Assembly (NCBI GenBank): GCA_025769875.1 | Contig: JAGFNK010000354.1 | Span: 1-54,849, forward strand | Length of the DNA stretch: 54,849 nucleotides | Reading direction: 5' to 3' | Source: Russula earlei | Lineage: Eukaryota > Basidiomycota > Agaricomycetes > Russulales > Russulaceae | Part shown: piece after piece, positions 43,244 to 54,565 of the stretch | Layout: each line of letters starts with the position of its first letter | Position numbering within the stretch: the stretch's first letter is position 1 | The notes under the pieces: generated by a model | Told to the model about the DNA's origin: nothing | Database searches by the model: none | What the model saw: the letters and a program-made list of their open reading frames with translations, nothing else | Translations under genes and position numbers: made by a program

Positions 43244-45619
43244 CTAAAGAATTACCTTGGACATGGAAAGCCTTGCTGAGACAGCCGACGAGCTATACCT
43301 GGAAAGTGAAGATCCTTTTGGTGGATATCGTCCTCTACGCTTTTTGTTGAATGATAGACCCATTTCTACAGGACTATCATCATCTTTAGCCTTGCGCTTG
43401 CGGCAGCCCCTGCTGAACGTTGGATCATGACCAACGATGTTCTTTGATAGGCTGCCGTCATCGTCGGACCAATTTTTGGATTCCAGGTTCCGTGTTATGA
43501 GATTCAAGACCCATTCAGAAGAACAAAGCTTCTCGTGAGCGTCCTTGACCTCCGTCCGGACATTCCTCTCCGCTTGAGGTTCGGGCATAATTGATTTTGG
43601 GTTAATATCATCATAGAAGGTTTTAAGAAGGGTGCGCAACTCTTCAATGATCTGGCGGCATGGTTCCGGGACAAAACCAAACGAATCCGGGTGAAGCATT
43701 AGTTTGTGTAGGAAAGATAGCTTTCCGTCACCGCCCCGGATAACACCATCTTCATCCACGTCTCTGTATCCATCAAATACGTGTTGCATATCTTGTGATT
43801 GGCCCTCGATCGCAGAATGTCGGCATTTCATGACAATATAAATAAGAACCCAGTAAAAGGATTCAATATCATCTGAAATTTGATGAGATCGAGCTGTGAG
43901 GGTGTAATAAAAGTCCTGTTGATATGAACTGCCATGTACCCTGAACACGAAGTCAATTCGCTGCACATAGGGGATAAACAGATCATACCGTGCGGGAGTG
44001 TTGTCTCTGCTGGGTCACATCCATCCTCTTGGACATGTCCCAGTCGATCAATAAACCTGATCGATCTGGGGCGATCAGAATGTTTCCTGCGCTCACATCC
44101 CGATGTAAAATTTTTGCTTTGTCGTATGCGTCCGTATGAGCTGTTCCAAATTGTCAAACAACAAACTTAAATGTAACGCCAATCCTCACCGATCATAGCA
44201 TCCCGAATGACCTGGCATAGCTCCCGAGTCGATCTGAACGTACTCAGCGGCTGTCCGAGCGTGTTCAAGACAAGTCGGTAGTGGACATATCGTTTGACGC
44301 GCGGTGTACCGGGACACCAAATACTGTTTGCGTTCGCCATCTTTCACATAGTCTTGCATCCTTGTGCATTGTACAGTCAAGTGAATGCTCCGGTGTCGAC
44401 AGCATGTCGCCAGCTGGACCCAACTCCGGAATGAAACGCACTTTTGCTTCTAGTAAATCGCGATAAATATCCCCTTCTTTCTCGATACCTGGGAAATCGG
44501 TACGCCAGTAATCTTTGAGGTAAACCAGTTTATTCCGTTCGACGTCATGGCACACAAATCCAAACGTCGACCGACCAAAAAGGGTTTTCGTCTCCCATAT
44601 TGGTTTCCATATGATATAGGGCTTCGGCTGTCCTGTCCGTGGCATGATTCGTCATTGACGAGAATCTGGCGAAGGTCTTCAACTTCAATTTTCTCGACGT
44701 CCATGTATACCGCCAGCGTGGACTGTGCATCACCAACCCCCTTATCGTTCTTCGAGACCGAGGTGACAGTGGTGTCAGTATCCACGCTGGGCAAAAGTGA
44801 GAGAGTTGAGCCTCCAGATGAATTCGGAAAGGGTGTTGGGATCTTTGGTCCAATCGAATATCTCGGTATAGATAGCACCACTGCGATCCCATCGCAGTAG
44901 TCGCCCTTCTGCCTTTCCAAAGAGGATGATCGAGTAAGAGAAGACCCGAAACTGTGAACGATGGATAGAAGTGGCATAATGTGTGAGTTGACCACACACA
45001 CGATACGCGCGCTCAGTCCACCTAACGTGACACTCGACCCCAACCTCTCGCCTCATATGTGTAAGGTTGCGAAAAATGTCCTCTTTTCCCTTTTTGTTTT
45101 CGATCCACACATCGACCGCTCTCCAGTCCAGTGAGGTCAGCCACTCGTTTTCCTGATGACCTTCCCTTTTCCAATAGATAACGATGTCTGGTCTCCCTAG
45201 GATTGCCTTATCTTGCTTAACAGTGGTGTTGACAAATGTGAGATTATCAGCGAGGCCGGACGTTTTGATTGCCTGTATCTGTCATGTACATGAGCGTGGA
45301 TCCCCCCTTGAATGTGGGGACTGACAAAGTGATCCTCATTGTGTGAGACGGAGCGCTTGTCGAAGCTGATGATGCACTCTGTCTTTCGAGCTTGGCTTGC
45401 TTCTGGCACAAATTCCGAGAGGAATTCGGCTATTGGCATAGGCCCGACGAATTTGTCACATACGTCCCAGGTCATGTCCTTATATCTCTCTGAAGCTAGC
45501 TTTTGAGGTGTGGATGTGTGTGTGTGACTTCCTGATAGGTCGTATTTTAGAGGTGAAGTAGTTATAGTTAGACTACTTTGCTCGGTTTGAGGCGGCGTGC
45601 TGGGACGGATGACGGCCAT
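43244..45619 (-). pseudogene. FunK1-type fungal protein kinase, frame-broken
   Basis: ATG at 45619 (MAVIRPSTPP). The N-terminal region has FVGPMPIAEFLSEFVP, then CGQLTHYAT.IHRSQFRVFSYSI and LLRWDRSGAI (about 44870-44980), GRSTFGFVCHDVE and LVYLKDYWR (about 44520-44570), HYRLVLNTLGQPL (about 44260), catalytic loop LHRDVSAGNIL (about 44080) and IDWDMSK, then DDIESFYWVLIYIVMKC (about 43860) and a basic C-terminus to 43244. Introns at 44141-44189 and 43941-43988 fit GT-AG and phase. Single-base shifts near 44775, 44630, 44300-44390 and 43880 break the frame, so it is a pseudogene unless these are sequence errors. FunK1 kinases are a large agaric family. Confidence 0.8.
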
Positions 45620-45814
45620 GTTGTGAGATGAGACAAAGAAAAGGTGAGAATCACCTACTGCAATCAGTACGTGGTCCTGCAGTCAATGATTCTCTCTTAA
45701 CTCTAATCTTAAAACAGGTTGTGTGCGGCAGCAATTACATGTACCATATGAACGATCACTTCGATGTACATACTCGAGCGAAACCAGGGTGGTTCAGGGT
45801 GCGCGAGCTCGCTC

Positions 45815-45882
45815 GCTTAAGTATCTGCCTACTACACGGCCACGGCCAGTGAAACCCGGAGAACCGCGGGCCGTAAGTGCCT
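45815..45882 (+). repeat. Dispersed repeat with CACGGCC...GGCCGTAAGTG, copy 1
   Basis: cttaagtatctgcctactac followed by an inverted ACGGCC/GGCCGT pair. Recurs at 51574-51631 and 54124-54181. Downstream, GACGGAGATA...ATGCGCTTTCATGCAAA and TATTGACATTGACATGAAC are also shared with the 54124 copy, so the repeat unit is at least 200 bp. Type unknown. Confidence 0.6.
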
Positions 45883-46250
45883 TATCGGCAATAATTGGCC
45901 GATGGGGATCAATCTCCCCTGATGACGGAGATACGCACATATGCGCTTTCATGCAAATTCTCACACACAGAATAAAACCGAGGAAAGTATTGACATTGAC
46001 ATGAACGACCTGCCAAGTCGTCATCACATATGCGCGCACACATTCATCTAAGAGAGACCACTGCAATTCGGTAATGACAGTATGAAGCGTGGGCTTTGCT
46101 GCCCTACGTAGTGCATCAAGGACATCCATCCCCAACTTACCTGCCCGCATCTTCCCAATAAACCCTTTCTACCATCGGAAAGGATCGTACATAGGCACAC
46201 ATGATGTCCTGTTATATGGGTAAGACATGGAAGACGAAAATGTGGTAAGG

Positions 46251-47406
46251 TCATACCATATCTCTATGTGATAAGCAAGCCTGGTTCAGGAACCAACTCA
46301 GAGTGCGGATCTGTCTTAGCTCACGAGTTGGGTAACCATCACTATCATAGTGGCTCAGGTTTGTATGCGGTGAGGCAGATGGCAAAGTCGGCAAAATTCG
46401 AAGCCCAAGATGGTCGAGGTTCTGGAAATGGCTCACGATTTGCAAGAGACTGAAGAAAGGTAGGATCATGCGGTTGGAATTGGCTCATTTCCACTTCTAG
46501 GTTGTAAAGGCTTGTCGAGTTACCCAGTCGCTCTCCAATGTCACAGCAAATCCCCAATGGAGCACAAAGGGTCAGAAGATTGGGTAGGAAAGGCTGACGG
46601 CTAGGTCGAATGCGGTCCAATGGCACGTTGCATTGGATACGGATGCTCTTAAGGCCCTTGTGCTTGGTTAGAAAACGAATGAGCGCTGGCCCTGGGATAT
46701 CCCCTTCGAGAACTGAGTTTCTCGAGAGATGTCATGTTGAGCTCGCCAAGTAAAGCAGGTCCAGTGGGAGGGTTTCAAAGATACTATGCAAAGGAACAGG
46801 GACTCGATAGGTGAGTGCTTGAGAATCCCCATCATGGTTTCCGCGATTCCGGGAGCGAAGGCGTAATCAGATGAAATATCAAGTAAATTAATTGTGTGAG
46901 AGCTGCATGCTCCGCTTCGTAAGGCGATGGAGGAAGGAAGACAATCCACAGAACCGAATCCTGCGAAGTGCAGTCAGTGTGAGTGGTAGGGTGTTAAACA
47001 GTTGGTGCATTTTGATGAACCCAGAGGCCAGCAGAAGCGGATCGGACCCATGGAGAAGAAGGTGGAAATCCCAAAGATTGCGTGTATTTGAAGGCTCGAT
47101 AAGGAAACGGGTAAGGAATCTCATCGCAGTTCGGGCCTCCAGTGGGGAGCAAGGGATGGAACAGAACATCTTTTCGGGGGGTTTGAAGGTGTGAATAGCA
47201 GACCACAGTCCAAGAGACGCATATCCGCTCGGTTCATGTAGTGTCACTTCTGAGCCCCCTTCACTTGTGTCGTTCGCCTCAAGCCCACAGTGGTGCAAGT
47301 ACTCTGGTAAGAGCGATCGACCTATGGATCGTGAAGCAAGTACCAATGTTCGAAGATCATCATTGTCCAGATGGGTGGAAATCATAAGAAGTAGTTCGAC
47401 AGGCAT
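46251..47406 (-). pseudogene. F-box protein, frame-broken
   Basis: ATG at 47406 opens MPVELLLMISTHLDNDDLRTLVLASRSI, an F-box-type start seen in the large agaric families with F-box plus leucine-rich region. A CTTTTGTAG just upstream (about 47425) could be an intron acceptor, so an earlier exon is possible. The frame continues to 46888. Leucine-rich coding then appears in other frames (46668-46949: INLLDISSDY...; 46345-46660: PLDRIRPSRQPFLPNLLTLCAPLGICCDIG) with shifts near 46955, 46730 and 46705. It would be an adaptor for SCF ubiquitin ligases, but is probably dead. Confidence 0.6.
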
Positions 47407-48167
47407 GTCCTGGATCCCTGTGCACTACAAAAGTTGTTACAGAATGGAAATTTGCATGAATGGTCAGCGTACAAGGTGTGTTTGATGCTGCTGTACTCGG
47501 CGTCTCTTAACTGCCTTCCAACGATTACAATCGGTTGATGAGCAAAAGCGCCGTTTCCGCTCATTTCCGTCTGGTGGGCGCTCCAACTGTTGGGTTTATG
47601 AGCGGAGGACAGTCAGACATACGCATTGGCACAGAGGCTCACCCAGTGACGTTTGCAATTGCATGGTGGTGATGGTGGTGGTGACACAGTATTCCCTCGT
47701 CGTTTGACTGCAGTCGAATGGCGAAGGGGATTAAGCAATGAAGGGTTCAATACCATGCTTGCGATCAGGTTGTTGTGATACAGAGGTGATTGTCACCGTC
47801 ATGGTCTCCATGGGTTTAAATACCTTGAGAAGGTGCAGGTACTATTGTGGGCTCAAACTGTATATTCGGGAGATCGAGACGCATATGCGTATACATCGGC
47901 AGCTCGTCGTAATTGGTTAGGGAGAAACGAGTCATTATCACACGACGAGGATAATTGTTATCGCCAACAAGCATGATGACAAGCGACCAACAGTTAGCGC
48001 GTTTGGGAAGAGACAGAAGACATTCTTATGTGTACTTCTCAAAAGCATAGAACACAGTGCCCTTTTGCAGCACTGTCGAGGAGAGAAGGGTATCACCCAG
48101 CACGCATGTTCATGAGAGCGGCACTAACTTTGGGGATAATTGTTCTCGCTGTGGGTGCCTATAGGGC
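47407..48167. other. Region without recognised genes
   Basis: Contains a short GGTGGTGATGGTGGTGGTGA run near 47664 and only short frames. No repeat family identified. Confidence 0.4.
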
Positions 48168-49128
48168 TGTCATGAACCATTCTCCAGAGAGGGCCCTTGA
48201 AGGACCCTTCCTTATAGGAGGAAACCTGGTCCCTATGGTGTCACCCTGTTCACACGAGCAAAAGGGGTGAGTAGAGGTGTCCACAATATTGCGCACGCAT
48301 TGTTGCGCGAGCGATTCTCGGCACAATCGACATACAGCAAGCCCCACTTAAAGGCAACCCTTCTAACAACAAAAGACAGTATTAGGGCCTTCCTAAGGAC
48401 CCTTTGGAATGACCCTAGGAGCTCTACAATAGGCACTAACCTAGTATCAAAGGCCCTACAACACGTTATTAGACCGACTCTAATAACTATAGAACGAATT
48501 ATAAGGCAATACTAAGGACCTTAATAGAAGTATTAGGGTCGATTCTAAGGACCCTAATAGAACTATATAAGGGCCTTATAGGATAACACTATTCCCTAAT
48601 AAAACTACAAGTCCTCAAATGACCGGCCCTAAACTAACTAGCAGGAAATGAATCAGGTGCTTGCACGTGCACTAGGCAGTAAACACGGGGACAATGGAAG
48701 CTCTTACTCATCAAGAGAAGCCTTCTTACTCAGCAGCTTACTGAGCATGACTGAGCATGCTCAGTAAGCATCCTCCGACTTCTTACTCATCACTCTATTG
48801 TGCTTGATAACAAGGTTATGACTTGTTCCCTATTTAGCAGTTCTCTTGTAGTATATAAGCGCTCAATAAAGCAGCGGACAGTCCTCAGACTGTCCATTTG
48901 TTTACGGCACTCTCCATTCCTGGGATACTCCTTTAAGGACCATCCCCTTGTGTCTACCCTGGCCTCCTCTCTGCATGATTGCCCTACTCTCACGGTAACC
49001 GTGCCTCTCTGGTACCTGTTACTACTCTGGACCTTACTCCTCGCCCACGCCGTCTTGGACGTCTATCGACTCGTCTTCAAGCTTATCCCTTGCTCTTGAA
49101 CTGGATAGTTCAACAGTGAGTCTTGACA
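48168..49128 (+). repeat. Solo C-family LTR (961 bp)
   Basis: Complete LTR from TGTCATGAACC to GTGAGTCTTGACA, flanked by GGGC on both sides (48164-48167, 49129-49132). The duplication could be AGGGC if the terminal A is shared. TATATAAG near 48853. No internal element sequence, so it is a solo LTR. Confidence 0.85.
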
Positions 49129-49221
49129 GGGCAGTCCCTTACGCTTAGAGGTGAGATCATTAGTGGGTCTGAGCGTCAGACTGCGTAATAAAAGGTCCAT
49201 GCTTACCATGAGGTTTTATCA

Positions 49222-49746
49222 ATGTATACGATCGACCACGCCGAGCGTGCTCTTCGGCAACACGATCCGACCGAGAAGACCCTCAAACGATACAGTATTC
49301 CTGTACTACAGGAGTTATGTGTCAAGCGCGGCATTGATGTGGGTGGCTCGAGTCGCCCGCTGAAGAAGCCATATATCGATGCACTATTGATCCACGTGAG
49401 ACGAACTCACCGTCACTTGTCCTTTATTCACCATGGAAGCTAGCGTGGGCAGCATAGTCGCAGGGACAGGGATCAATTAAGATTGAAGATTCGACTTCCG
49501 AATTTCTTGCCTCAACGCGTGATTACTCTCCCAAGACCTGACAGCACCTCTGAGCAGAGCATCGCCGATGAAAACCGAGGCCATCAACAGCAAGAACACA
49601 GCGATGAACCAGCAAGCACTTTCCGATTTACACAGCCCACAGCAGCGGAGCATTCACACAGCGAGGTCAACACATTCTACGTCCGGCATGCATTGACTCC
49701 AGCACTGACAGACGATCAAGAGAAGATGCCTGACTGGAAATACTGA
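49222..49746 (+). pseudogene. SAP-like domain fragment and following open frame
   Basis: From ATG 49222, the segment LKRYSIPVLQELCVKRGIDVGG.. followed by KKPYIDALLIHV has the helix-turn-helix spacing of a SAP DNA-binding motif. The frame stops at 49441. An unrelated-looking hydrophilic frame follows (49483-49746), perhaps a second exon. I cannot place a convincing intron between them (about 40 nt available). Family uncertain. Confidence 0.4.
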
Positions 49747-50118
49747 TTGTACGTCTGCTCCTGGGTGTCAGTCAAACACAATTGCAATTCCAAGCAAACC
49801 ATCCTACACTTTTGGGAAGGATGCGCCAAGGAAAAAAGAAAAGTGGAAAGTTACATCCTTGTGAGGATTTACGAACAACGAAAGGACCTGGAACATATGA
49901 ATGAGATTGAATATCCCTTGACGCCAGACGGTGGACTTGATCTTGTGGGGTTATCTCAAAAATTAAACGTCAGACAGTGCCAGGCAAGTCGGTTCAATAT
50001 CATACCAATCTGTGGCGTTGGCTATGCTGACTGTCTCCTAAGGTGCTGGATGCCCACTCTTCACAACCGTGGTTTAGCAAGTGCCTTGTTTTGGAAAGCA
50101 GTGCCATTAGGCTATTGA
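49747..50118 (+). other. Open frame of 123 codons, unrecognised
   Basis: Begins with TTG, not ATG, directly after the stop of the previous frame. Composition is protein-like (HFWEGCAKEKRKVESYILVRIYEQRKDLEHM). It could be a downstream exon or a broken gene continuing from 49222. No domain recognised. Confidence 0.3.
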
Positions 50119-50376
50119 AAGCAAAAGAAGGGTATTTATGGGTGGTAGTTCAATCATCCTTGTAGCTGCTCAGTGATCGGAGGGTATAAACCACTACTGC
50201 AAGATCCCTGTTTCAGCCAACCCCATGCCTCTGTCTGTCCAGATATAACGACCCCTCGTCGTCATCCCAAATTTACAGGCTTCTTTCATGCTGGCATTAA
50301 GTATCCACTGTACAAGAAACTGTGCATACAACCAATGCGTTTGTCCGATGGGATAGGACCTCAAATTATAGGAGTG

Positions 50377-50942
50377 TTACGATAGACTGGCAAATGATGG
50401 GGGGAGACGGAAAAAACGAACATGATTGTTGTGGAAGGTAGCGGCTGTCTCGTTGCAATGGTCCATGTTATGAGGAGACATAACATCTATCGAGAATGTA
50501 ACATAACAAGGCATAAAAAAATGGATTTCTTTGACATGGGGTGCCATTATAGACCATTTGCTTTGACACTGCTTTGGTGTCCGGGTCGCTCCCATGGCCT
50601 TTGAAATGGAAACCCAAAATCCTCGAGTGGACATGTCCGATTTACCTTCCTGGGCCAACTCCTCAATTGTGTGATGAAGTTGGCCTTCCTCCTCTGAAGA
50701 CCAGGCTCCTTTTCCATACAGATGCAGCATTAGAAGGTCTTGATAGAACACATATCAGGAGACATACCTCTCCGTCTGATGCCCTGATATTGTGTGTGTT
50801 GGCGAAACCGGTCGCTACAGTCGGCCGGTGAGTGCTGCACTAATTCTGCGACAGCAACCCAGTCATTTCCTTTCTTCTGGACAGCTCTGTTGGGAGGAGG
50901 GAGATAAGAAAGGAAACATGTGGAGACTGACAGACATCTCAC
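50377..50942 (-). pseudogene. Myb/SANT-like DNA-binding protein fragment
   Basis: Minus strand. Exon ending at 50768 has GNDWVAVAELV..SPADCSDRFRQH, a Myb repeat end. A 59-nt intron (50709-50767, GTATGT...AAAAG, branch-like TTCTAATGC) joins it in frame to GAWSSEEEGQLHHTIEEL...FWVSISKAMG.RTPKQCQSKW, a second repeat with the expected Trp residues. After QSKW the frame turns unlike Myb and ends at 50377, perhaps because another intron starts there. Start exon(s) upstream of about 50885 not found. Resembles the REB1/TTF1-type arrangement. State (gene or relic) uncertain. Confidence 0.55.
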
Positions 50943-50989
50943 CTGCGCAGCTGCTCATCCTCTGCAGCCCCCCCACTTCCCTGCTTTAG

Positions 50990-51573
50990 CAAGGGGATCA
51001 TGCGCATGCTGAACGTGGTAAAAGACGGACTTGACCCCCCTCTGGGGCATGGCACGAGCTAAAGCACACATATAACACATATATCAGCATTACTTGAGTA
51101 TACACCGACCGATGCGGCCTCCAAAACCCATTAGTAGGCTGGGAAGAGTATATGAGATCATCTAACTGCTCGTCATCCAGATCATTTTCCTAAACGGCAG
51201 TGCGTGAGCAAAACAAATGATGATTCCAATGCATTGCGCACCTTCTTGTACGTCCCTAATGTGGCATGAACTTGTCCTACCTCCTCCCTAGTGCACGGAC
51301 CCTTACGACATGATATGCCTGAGCAAGTTGAAAATCACGTCTGAGGCTAGAAACTTCAAAAGCTCACTCACCAGCATCACCAAATTGCTTGACACTCATC
51401 CATTGTGTTGCTAGGAACTCAGGTATGTCCTCTGGAGATACAGTACAATGCTGATTCATATGCTATATTTCCTGGAGGACATTAGTGAATGCGGAGGGAC
51501 ATACTTCGTTCCAACATACGCAATTGAGTATAACCAGGTGGAACGCAAAAAGGGGAAATGTTCATAGGTGGCG
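50990..51573. other. Region without recognised genes
   Basis: Only short frames, no repeat family recognised. Confidence 0.35.
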
Positions 51574-51631
51574 AGTTAAGTATCTGTCTACTACACACGG
51601 CCGCTATGAGCCGGAGTTGCGGGCCGAAGTG
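51574..51631 (+). repeat. Dispersed repeat, copy 2
   Basis: gttaagtatctgtctactac, then ACGGCC and GGGCCG, matching 45815-45882 and 54124-54181. Confidence 0.55.
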
Positions 51632-52034
51632 GCCACAGGAAGGAATTATTGCAGCAAGTCCCAAGTCTAATATAATAAGATTATTTCAGTGTCTCACTGT
51701 GGGGCACGAACACTGAGGATCCAAGGCAAACTATCTGAGTGTACAAGTAAGGCTGCTACGAGGTACGCACATGCACGCGTACACACTGGTAACTACATTT
51801 CAACTATGGACGGTGTTCTTTAATGACAGGTAAAGCAAATGTCCATGTGAGCGAATCAAGTCCCTTTCCGTTGGCTAGGTGCAGCCTCGGCATGTGTGTG
51901 CATACAGGCGCACGTGACTTTGACACGTCATACGGTCTGTGCGCAAGCACGTGATGGGTGTTACGGACGAAAAATGATAACTATGGGTAATGTGTCACAG
52001 CAACAATAAGAGAAATGGGGACATACAGGACATC
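51632..52034. other. Downstream flank of the MARTKQT gene
   Basis: No open frame of interest. A possible intron donor GTATGTCC lies directly after the region matching the paralogue at 54566 onward, so a further 3' exon may exist here. Confidence 0.3.
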
Positions 52035-53459
52035 CTAGTTGGGTTCGCAGTTGATGTAGATAATGTCCCGCTCAGCAGGGCCTTGAGGAGAGGCGATGGT
52101 CTGGAGGCACGCGCGTTTACGCTGCTGGGATGAGCTTGATGCTGATGTGGGAGCGGGGTCCACAGCCTCACGCAGCCAGTCGAGATCCTGCTGCATGTCA
52201 TGAACCATTCTCCGGAGAGGGCCCTTGAAGGACCCTTCCTTATAGGAGGAAACCCAGCCTCCATGGTGTCACCCTGTTCACACGAGCAAAAGGGGTGAGT
52301 AGAAGTGTCCACAATATCGCGCGTGCATTGTTGCGAGAGCGATTCTCGGCACAATCGACATACAGCAAGCCCCACTTAAAGGCAACCCTTTTAACAACAA
52401 AAGACAGTATTAGGGCCTTCCTAAAAACCCTTTGGAACGACCCTAGAAGTTCTACAATAGGCACTAACCTAGTATCAAAGGCCCTACAACGCGTTATTAG
52501 ACCAACTCTAATAACTATAGAACGGACTATAAGGCAATACTAAGGACCTTAATAGAAGTATTAGGGTCGACTCTAAGGACCCTAATAGAACTATATAAGG
52601 GCCTTATAAGATAACACTATCCCCTAACCAAACTACAAGTCTTCAAATGACCGGCCCTAAACTAACTAACAGGAAATGAATCAGGTGCTCGCACGTGCAC
52701 TAAAGCAGTAAACATGTGGACAATGAAGGCTCTTACTCATCAGGAGAAGCCTTCTTACTCAGCAGCTTACTGAGCATGACTGAGCATGCTCAGTAAGCAT
52801 CCTCCAACTTCTTACTCATCACTCTATTGTGCTTGATAACAAGGTTATGACTTGTTCCCTATTTAGCAGTTCTCTTGTAGTATATAAGCGCTCAATAAAG
52901 TAGCGGACAGTCCTCAGACTGTCCATTGTTTACGGCACTCTCCATCCCTGGGATACTCCTTTAAGGACCATCCCCTTGTGACTACCCTGGCCTCTTCCCT
53001 GCGTGATTGCTCGACTCTCACAGTAACAATACCTCTCTGGTATCTGTTACTACTCTGGACTCTACTTCTCGCCACGCAATCTTGGACGTCTATCGACTCG
53101 TCTTCGAGCTTATCCCTCGCTCTTGAACTGGATAGTTCAACAGTGAGTCTTGACACTGCACACCTTGGAGTTCCCTCAGCACACCATCGAACTCCTGGCG
53201 GAGAGTGGTGAGCTCTTTGAAAGCTTCATCGTGCTCCTCTCCGAGACGATCAATCCGTTGCTGGAAAGGCTGAGCCTCCATGTGGTCACGGGCTTCCCAT
53301 GCGCAGGCCATTGACTCGTCGTCCTTGTGATCGTCGAGATGGAACTGCAAGTGGCGGCACACATGACATTGTTGGCCATGTGTGTGATGTGACGAGTCTG
53401 GTTGTAAGTCCAACGTAGGACTGGAGGGGGAGGACACCAGTCTGTTTGGTTCTGGCCAT
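52035..53459 (-). pseudogene. Unrecognised gene starting MARTKQT, split by a solo LTR
   Basis: ATG 53457-53459 encodes MARTKQT, then a 40-nt GT-AG intron (53398-53437), then exon 2 with CHVCRHLQFHLDDH, a probable metal-binding cluster, and a coiled coil (QQRIDRLGEEHDEAFKELT, LRQEFDGVLRELQGVQ). The solo LTR at 52196-53155 interrupts at ..GVQ. Removing it and one CTGCA gives the in-frame continuation QDLDWLREAVDPAP...RDIIYINCEPN and TAG at 52035-52037. In the paralogue at 54566-54849 that position is CAG, so TAG is likely a C-to-T change. The first seven residues equal those of histone H3. Function unknown. Confidence 0.6.
52196..53155 (+). repeat. Solo C-family LTR (960 bp) inside the MARTKQT gene
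   Basis: TGTCATGAACC...CTTGACA, flanked by a perfect CTGCA duplication (52191-52195, 53156-53160). Orientation is opposite to the gene. About 95% identical to the 48168 copy by eye. Confidence 0.9.
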
Positions 53460-54123
53460 GTATAAGAGCTGAGTGAAAGACAAGACAAAAGAAAAAGGGA
53501 ATCGTGGAATTATATTGTGCCTGCTCGACTCGCCATCGGGAATATGCTTATTGAAATGCAGGGGCCTCCTTTTAGGAAATAGGTATGATCTGCACACATG
53601 GAGGGAGAGAGGGAAGATGCAAGTGAGCGACTGTGGGAGAGAGAGGAGAGTGAGTCCAGGGAAGATCAGAGTGCCAGCATGAGGAGGTACGTACATTCTT
53701 GCAGGGTCAACCAATATACCCCCCCCATTCACATGTGCAACGCAACACATATGCACATATATGTAAAACACATATCGATATCACAATGAGACGTAAGTTT
53801 ACAACATCCTCTGCTCATTAAGGTATGAAATGGCAAGCAAATAAATAAATAACACGGGGTTGTGAGGCCACAATTATATGGACCCAGGAGAAGGGGAGAA
53901 CTGGGAAACATGAGACATCCACTTAGCCACAGCACGACCACTACATACCACCCCAGCAGACTACCGTCCTCAGAAGCCTGAGCACATTATGTCGCTATTT
54001 AGCCAGTGACCACCTCTGAAACACGATGTACGCTGTGAGATACAAATTCGGATTCCAAACAAAATATGAACAATCACTGACTCGTGGTGGAACAAAGGGG
54101 AGACCTGATTCATGAGCGCAAGG
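53460..54123. other. Upstream region of the MARTKQT gene
   Basis: No gene recognised. It should hold the promoter of the minus-strand gene. A TATATGT-rich stretch lies near 53755-53770. Short frames only. Confidence 0.35.
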
Positions 54124-54181
54124 TTAAGTATCTGTCCACGACACGGCCTGTGCAAACCGGAGAACACGGGCCGTAAGTGCC
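54124..54181 (+). repeat. Dispersed repeat, copy 3
   Basis: gttaagtatctgtccacgac, ACGGCC...GGCCGTAAGTGCC, followed by GACGGAGATATGCGCTTTC as at copy 1. It lies about 400 bp past the 3' end of the second gene copy, as copy 2 lies past the first. Confidence 0.6.
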
Positions 54182-54565
54182 CTATCACCATGCGGCAATA
54201 ATTGCCCTATCACATGTGGCATAATTGCCCCAATGACGGAGATATGCGCTTTCATGCAAAATTCTCCTGGCAAAATGCTGGATCTGGCGTGCTCACGTAT
54301 GTAAAGTGTTTTGTGAATCTGGTCAGGAATGCTTGTCGTTCAGCCAGCCCTGAGGCAGATCTATGATCCCAGTGACGTCGTACGCTTTTGCCGGCCATAG
54401 TGCCAAGTGCAAGGAGTTCATATCAATGGCATGTATTAAGTTTGAAGCGTCATATCGTAGTAAATCTACGAGGACTGTATCAAACCATGGAACATATTGA
54501 CATTGTCATGAACAACCTGCTATGGTACATGCTATATCATATATCAATCCTGTGAAGTCCTGGAG

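Noticed and set aside
43941..43988. A 28-nt intron (43961-43988) in the FunK1 gene that would keep a longer frame
   Set aside because: Too short for a fungal intron, and it would remove the GTWQF block that the 48-nt alternative retains.
52035..53459. Histone H3 gene
   Set aside because: Only the first seven residues agree. No H3 core follows.
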